Shown here piece by piece: positions 60,197 to 64,000 of a stretch of 64,000 nt of DNA (position 1 is the first letter of the stretch; the number at the start of each line of letters is the position of its first letter). The stretch is from Simiduia litorea (GTDB taxonomy: Bacteria; Pseudomonadota; Gammaproteobacteria; Pseudomonadales; Cellvibrionaceae). Made by a program: the position numbers and the translations under genes. The notes below the pieces were generated by a model that saw only the letters and a list, made by a program, of their open reading frames with translations, was not told the DNA's origin and ran no database searches. The stretch covers positions 2,046,001-2,110,000 of the forward strand of contig NZ_AP031497.1 of the NCBI RefSeq assembly GCF_042853465.1. Reading direction: 5' to 3'.

Positions 60197-61495
60197 ATGA
60201 ACCGTATTTGGCATGAAACCAAGCAAGCTCACACAGGCTCCTATTACGCGGCGACAGCCAAGTATCAGTTTGACGGCAGTGCCTTACTTGGCCATGAGAC
60301 CGCAGATGTATGCGTAATAGGCGCTGGCTACACCGGTGTGTCGGCAGCGTTACATCTGGCTGAAAGAGGTTTCAAGGTCACTGTTTTAGAGGCGAATAAG
60401 ATAGGTTGGGGCGCCTCCGGCCGCAATGGTGGGCACGTGGGCACCGGTCAAAGAAAGGAGCAGTCAGATTTGGAGGCTATGGTTGGCCAAGATAAGGCGA
60501 GCCTACTTTGGCAGTTTGGCCTAGAGGCAGTAGCAACCGTTGAAAATTTGGTGACTAAGCATCAGATTGACTGCGACTTTAAGACTGGCATTTTGCATCT
60601 CGCCAGTAAGTCTAAGGAAACGCAAGATTTTAAGGCGGGTGTGGAGCATCTGCGCGAGCGCTATGGCTACGCGCAGGCCGAATTTTTGACTAAGGCTCAG
60701 GTGGACGAGCGCGTAGGCAGTGATAAATATCATGGCGGCTATCTAGATCATGGCTCTAGACATCTGCACCCGCTGAATTATTTATTGGGCATGGCTAAAG
60801 CGGCTGAGCTGGCTGGGGTGAAGTTCTATCAGGATTCGCCGGTGACGCACTATGTTAAGGGTGCAAACCCAGTGGTGCACACAGACCAAGGTTCAGTTGC
60901 TGCCAAGTATCTGGTCTTTGCAACCAATGGCTATTTAGCTGGGCTGGAACCGAGGTTGGCTCGAAAAATAATGCCCATTAACAATTTCGTTTTAGCGACG
61001 GAGCCCTTGTCTGCTCAGGAGGCGCGAGCACTGATTCGCGATGACACGGCGTTGCAGGATTCGCTATTTGTTATCAACTACTGGAAACTGTCCGGTGATA
61101 ATCGGCTTATTTTCGGTGGTGGTGAAAACTATACCAGCCGTTTCCCCAGGGACCTAAAAACCTTTGTACAGAAGTACATGTTGCGTGTTTATCCTCATCT
61201 AGCCTCAAAAACAATTGATTATGCATGGGGCGGAACCTTGGCTATTACCTTGAATCGGATGCCCAACTTTGGTCGTCTTGAGCCGAATGTCTTCTATGCT
61301 CAGGGTTATTCTGGTCACGGAGTGCCTACCGCCACCATGGCCGGAAAGTTGTTATCTGAAGCTGTCGCGGGCACGGCTGAGCGTTTTGATGTTATGGCAT
61401 CACTGCCGCAACCTATGTTTCCCGGCGGCACCTTGCTGCGCTGGCCAGGTTTAGTGGCGGGTATGCTTTATTACAGCTTGATGGACAAGCTCTAG
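60197..61495 (+). CDS. FAD-dependent gamma-glutamylpolyamine oxidase-like (PuuB/OrdL family)
   Basis: A 432-residue DAO-family flavoprotein. FAD-binding ADVCVIGAGYTGVSAALHLAERG region at about residues 37-60 followed by GWGASGRNGGHVGTG. The late segment GYSGHGVPTATMAGKLL is typical of the oxidases acting on gamma-glutamylputrescine. The start at 60197 has GGAGG four bases upstream; the longer frame from 60089 would begin inside the promoter region. It is divergent from the synthetase gene, consistent with two consecutive steps: glutamylation, then amine oxidation. The exact amine is inferred. Confidence 0.88.
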   Translation: MNRIWHETKQAHTGSYYAATAKYQFDGSALLGHETADVCVIGAGYTGVSAALHLAERGFKVTVLEANKIGWGASGRNGGHVGTGQRKEQSDLEAMVGQDKASLLWQFGLEAVATVENLVTKHQIDCDFKTGILHLASKSKETQDFKAGVEHLRERYGYAQAEFLTKAQVDERVGSDKYHGGYLDHGSRHLHPLNYLLGMAKAAELAGVKFYQDSPVTHYVKGANPVVHTDQGSVAAKYLVFATNGYLAGLEPRLARKIMPINNFVLATEPLSAQEARALIRDDTALQDSLFVINYWKLSGDNRLIFGGGENYTSRFPRDLKTFVQKYMLRVYPHLASKTIDYAWGGTLAITLNRMPNFGRLEPNVFYAQGYSGHGVPTATMAGKLLSEAVAGTAERFDVMASLPQPMFPGGTLLRWPGLVAGMLYYSLMDKL

Positions 61496-61631
61496 TCGTT
61501 CGCCAATGATCTTCCGTCAAAACCGTAGCGCGGAAGGGCATTGATGTGCCACTATTGAGGTATGATTTTGCATAAGTGGAAATTTGACTAGAATTAATTT
61601 TTCTAAGATTATTTCGCAGGTGCAAACAAGC

Positions 61632-61664
61632 CTTCGCATGGATGCGAAGCGGCTGTTCGCAGCC
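61632..61664. promoter_or_regulatory. Two adjacent palindromes ahead of the tetR-like gene
   Basis: CTTCGCAT-GG-ATGCGAAG (61632-61649) is a perfect 8-bp-arm palindrome. GGCTG-TTCG-CAGCC (61651-61664) follows directly. The first has the symmetry of a TetR-type operator; both could also form leader hairpins. Confidence 0.5.
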
Positions 61665-61687
61665 CAACCTCAACTAAGGAGCTTTCT

Positions 61688-62368
61688 TTGAACGAACGTA
61701 ACGTCAAGCGAACGAATTCGATTACCCCTCGGCGCCAGCCGGTACAGGAGCGAGCTAAGCATCGCACCCGGCAGATTTTAGATGTTACCGCAAAATTATT
61801 AGGTGAAGTTGGCTTTGATGAGTTAACCACTATCCTGATTGCCAAAGAATTATCCATTTCTGTTGGCTCGCTTTACCACTACTTTCCGAATAAACAAGCC
61901 ATATTGTATGCCCTTGGCGACCGCTGGTTAGAAACCATGGCCGATGCACTCACCGATGTTGCAGCCTTGCCCATTGAAGATATGGACTTAGTAACCTTTA
62001 TAGACAAAGCCATCGAGCGGATGCTGGAGGTCTATCGCGACGAGCGCGCCATATTGCCATTGGCCCAGGCTATGTGGGCTGTACCAGAGTTGCGCGATCT
62101 CGACGAACGCCACGACGCTATGATTATCGAGCGGATGATGGCGATGTTTGTGCGTCTTGGTTTTGTCTCTAGTCCGAACGAGTTGAATCGTTTGGGCAGG
62201 GCTTACCTTGAGATGACGCATGCATTATCACTGGTCGTGGTAAATCAGGTTGAAAGTCGCGCAGAGCGAACCATCGCGGACTTGAAGCGCCTCGTCTTGT
62301 GTTTATTGGAGCCTCATAAATCAGAAGACGTCATATTACCAGGTGCGAATGATATTGATGGCCCCTAG
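61688..62368 (+). CDS. TetR family transcriptional regulator
   Basis: A 226-residue TetR-like repressor. The N-terminal helix-turn-helix is at about residues 25-70 (ERAKHRTRQILDVTAKLLGEVGFDEL, SVGSLYHYFPNKQAIL). The rest is a helical ligand-binding domain of unknown specificity. The TTG start at 61688 is supported by AGGAG six bases upstream (61677-61681). It follows the FAD oxidase gene in the same direction after 192 bases and may control the polyamine-type locus, but this is only suggested by position. Palindromes in its leader suggest autoregulation. Confidence 0.9.
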   Translation: MNERNVKRTNSITPRRQPVQERAKHRTRQILDVTAKLLGEVGFDELTTILIAKELSISVGSLYHYFPNKQAILYALGDRWLETMADALTDVAALPIEDMDLVTFIDKAIERMLEVYRDERAILPLAQAMWAVPELRDLDERHDAMIIERMMAMFVRLGFVSSPNELNRLGRAYLEMTHALSLVVVNQVESRAERTIADLKRLVLCLLEPHKSEDVILPGANDIDGP

Positions 62369-62369
62369 G

Positions 62370-62630
62370 TCAGCGTTTGCGCTGCTGCCGCTGCACCTCA
62401 TATAAACTGAGAAGTAGGGCGCGATCACGCAATACTAGGCTTGCTGTGGCTCTTATGGAAAACAGTAACGTGAGTATAAGGAGAGGAACCAGATACCAAA
62501 AGGTCATGGGTGCAAGGCTGACGACTTTAAAGCCTAAAAGGCAAATCAGCGGAATAGCGACCCATCGATGACCAAACAACGCAGCCAAATCATTGCACAT
62601 ATCTACAATTTTATAGGGCGAATGGGCCAT
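62370..62630 (-). CDS. Small two-helix membrane protein, unknown
   Basis: An 86-residue protein with two hydrophobic segments (about 23-43 and 45-62) and a basic C-terminus. A GGAG site seven bases before the ATG supports it as a real gene. The function is not recognised. Its stop lies one base from that of the TetR-like gene on the opposite strand. Confidence 0.6.
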   Translation of the reverse strand: MAHSPYKIVDMCNDLAALFGHRWVAIPLICLLGFKVVSLAPMTFWYLVPLLILTLLFSIRATASLVLRDRALLLSLYEVQRQQRKR

Positions 62631-62851
62631 GGTTTGCTCCGAGTAATCTGCATTCAGGTTTTAAGGTTAGACAACTTTTGAGGGCTAAGGGCGGAAATTA
62701 CTAGGGTGCTGTTTATCAGCGTATGTAGCGCGCGTTTCATTATGGTTTGCTTTTTTACGCGGTGGATTAAAGCGCTTTTGCATAGCGGCGGGTTACACAT
62801 TTCCTGTCATGGAAAGCACGCATCGCAATATTTTTAGAGAGATAGAACGAC

Positions 62852-63742
62852 ATGTCTGTACCCAAGCAATTGGTCATCGCTATTTCGAGTAGGGCTTTGT
62901 TTAATCTAGATGCCAGCCATCAGGTTTACGTGAATGAAGGGCTCGAAGCTTACTCGCAATACCAAATAGATCATGAAGAAGAGCTGCTTGAAAAAGGCGA
63001 GGCTTTCCCGTTAGTTGAGAAGTTATTGAGACTTAACGAGGTATTAAAAGATCATCGTGTTGAAGTGATTTTATTGAGCCGCAACAGTGCCGATACAGGG
63101 TTGCGGGTATTCAATTCTATTGAGCATTATAAACTACCCATTAGTCGAGCCGCTTTTTGCGGTGGCGAAGATCCATATAGATACATTACTGCCTTTGGTT
63201 GTCACTTATTCTTATCGACAGATCCAGCCGATGTGCGTTTAGCGCTACGCGAGGGCGTAGCTGCAGCCACTCTATTGGCCTCTAAAAAGCAGAAAGACCC
63301 CAGTGCTCAACTGCGTTTTGCTTTCGATGGTGATGCCGTGTTGTTTTCCGATGAGTCGGAAAGAATTTATAAGACTCAAGGTCTCGAAGCCTTCGCTAAA
63401 AATGAAAAAGAAGCAGCTAAGTTACCGCTGACGGGCGGGCCTTTTAAACCGTTTTTAGCCGCGTTGCACAGCATTCAATCGGAGTTTGAGCCAGGGGCTT
63501 CGCCAATTCGCACAGCGCTCGTTACCGCTAGATCAGCACCAGCACACGAGCGAGTCATTCGGACCCTAAGGGCGTGGAATATTCGCATCGATGAATCGCT
63601 GTTCTTAGGAGGGATGACTAAGGCGAGTTTTTTAAAGGCCTATGGTGCCGATGTATTTTTCGATGATCAGCAGGTTCACTGTAGTGCGGCCAGTGAGCAT
63701 GTAGCTACCGGCCATGTACCCCATGGCGTGGCCAACGAGTAG
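62852..63742 (+). CDS. 5'-nucleotidase (PF06189-type, cytosolic NT5C1-like)
   Basis: A 296-residue nucleotidase of the family related to vertebrate cytosolic 5'-nucleotidase I. It dephosphorylates nucleoside monophosphates. Visible: VIAISSRALFNLD near the N-terminus, HRVEVILLSRNSADTGLRVFNS, and FAFDGDAVLFSDESE with an acidic HAD-like pocket. Late features are LVTARSAPAHERVIRTL and GADVFFDDQQVH. The 221-base gap upstream shows a TTTCC-N6-GGAAA short dyad (62800-62815). It is followed by a universal stress protein gene. Confidence 0.88.
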   Translation: MSVPKQLVIAISSRALFNLDASHQVYVNEGLEAYSQYQIDHEEELLEKGEAFPLVEKLLRLNEVLKDHRVEVILLSRNSADTGLRVFNSIEHYKLPISRAAFCGGEDPYRYITAFGCHLFLSTDPADVRLALREGVAAATLLASKKQKDPSAQLRFAFDGDAVLFSDESERIYKTQGLEAFAKNEKEAAKLPLTGGPFKPFLAALHSIQSEFEPGASPIRTALVTARSAPAHERVIRTLRAWNIRIDESLFLGGMTKASFLKAYGADVFFDDQQVHCSAASEHVATGHVPHGVANE

Positions 63743-63802
63743 CGCCCCGAGTTTGCGCTGCTATGCTTAAGCGAGGTCAATCACCTGCAGTTAGGTGGCA
63801 TT

Positions 63803-64000
63803 ATGATAGAAAAGATAGTGTGTGGCACGGATTTGGGGCCTCATGCGTCTTACCTGATATACCACGCGGTGTATTTGGCTCGACAGTGCGGTGCAAAAGT
63901 AGAAGTTGTTCATGCCGTGGAGCCCTTAGGTAGCTTCGCAAAAGCCGTATTCAAGACATATTCTGGGGCTGATAACCAACAAGCCTATCAAGCTATCGAT
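63803..64000 (+). CDS. Universal stress protein, N-terminal part (cut by window edge)
   Basis: Sixty-six codons are visible, starting MIEKIVCGTDLGPHASYLI and continuing VYLARQCGAKVEVVHAVEPLG. This is the N-terminal half of a UspA-fold domain: an initial beta strand with the conserved Asp, a helix with AVYLA, and the next strand with EVVHAV. An AGGTGG ribosome-binding site lies ahead of the ATG. The gene continues beyond the window, so ATP-binding residues cannot be checked. Confidence 0.85.
   Translation, partial: MIEKIVCGTDLGPHASYLIYHAVYLARQCGAKVEVVHAVEPLGSFAKAVFKTYSGADNQQAYQAID

Noticed and set aside
1..64000. Mobile elements, CRISPR arrays, tRNA or rRNA genes
   Set aside because: No transposase or integrase other than XerD, no spaced direct repeats, and no gene-free stretch of suitable size or fold was found by reading the window.

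Overview
The window is a 64 kb stretch of a gammaproteobacterial chromosome. It is densely coding, has no gene-free stretch above 300 bases, and shows no rRNA, tRNA, CRISPR, insertion sequence or prophage. Gene order matches the Pseudomonas / Cellvibrionales type of backbone: ffh, then rpsP-rimM-trmD-rplS, xerD, dsbC, hom-thrC, recJ, prfB-lysS, nadB facing rpoE-rseA-rseB-rseC-degP, lepA-lepB-rnc-era-recO, and a GacS/BarA-type kinase next to cysM-rlmD-relA-mazG. The protein set and moderate GC suggest a marine Cellvibrionales-like organism. The genus cannot be fixed from sequence alone.

Region by region. 1-7525: the 3' part of purL, a DUF3014 membrane protein, a DyP-type peroxidase overlapping a CnoX-like chaperedoxin, a hexose-6-phosphate mutarotase, a serC-serA serine pair of unusual type, and a NIF3-like domain protein. 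7506-12057: two Nudix hydrolases, DUF3135, a gamma carbonic anhydrase, DUF1289, a CorC/CNNM-type membrane protein and a YpjD-like protein. 12251-20697: ffh, the trmD operon, xerD, dsbC, hom and thrC. 20781-27580: a thioesterase, a cupin, recJ, and the tesA / ybbA-ybbP locus. 27606-29290: a self-regulated copper module, a CueR regulator with its promoter plus an SO_0444-type metal efflux permease. 29401-37203: prfB (programmed frameshift), lysS, ung, an HDOD protein, ygfZ, sdhE-ygfX and nadB. 37433-47389: the envelope stress sigma-E operon with the DegP protease, then translation and RNA maturation genes. 47378-55715: the hybrid kinase and the cysM-rlmD-relA-mazG run. 55699-62630: an accessory-looking block with a three-repeat membrane protein, an amidohydrolase lipoprotein and a gamma-glutamylpolyamine synthetase-like gene, divergent from a FAD oxidase, followed by a TetR regulator and a small membrane protein. 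62852-64000: a 5'-nucleotidase and the start of a universal stress protein.

The most interesting region is 55699-61495. A polyamine gamma-glutamylation pair (synthetase and oxidase) is transcribed divergently around a near-palindromic CCCCA-N2-TGGGG box that recurs 92 bp away. The synthetase side continues, with almost no spacing, into an exported amidohydrolase and an unrecognised membrane protein. That protein repeats the pattern D-x6-W-x7-E-x-(E/D/N) three times.

Regulatory signals seen directly include several intrinsic terminators (three of them overlapping the end of the gene they terminate), the prfB frameshift site, a CueR-type 19-bp-spacer promoter, and a strong hairpin between rpoE and rseA.
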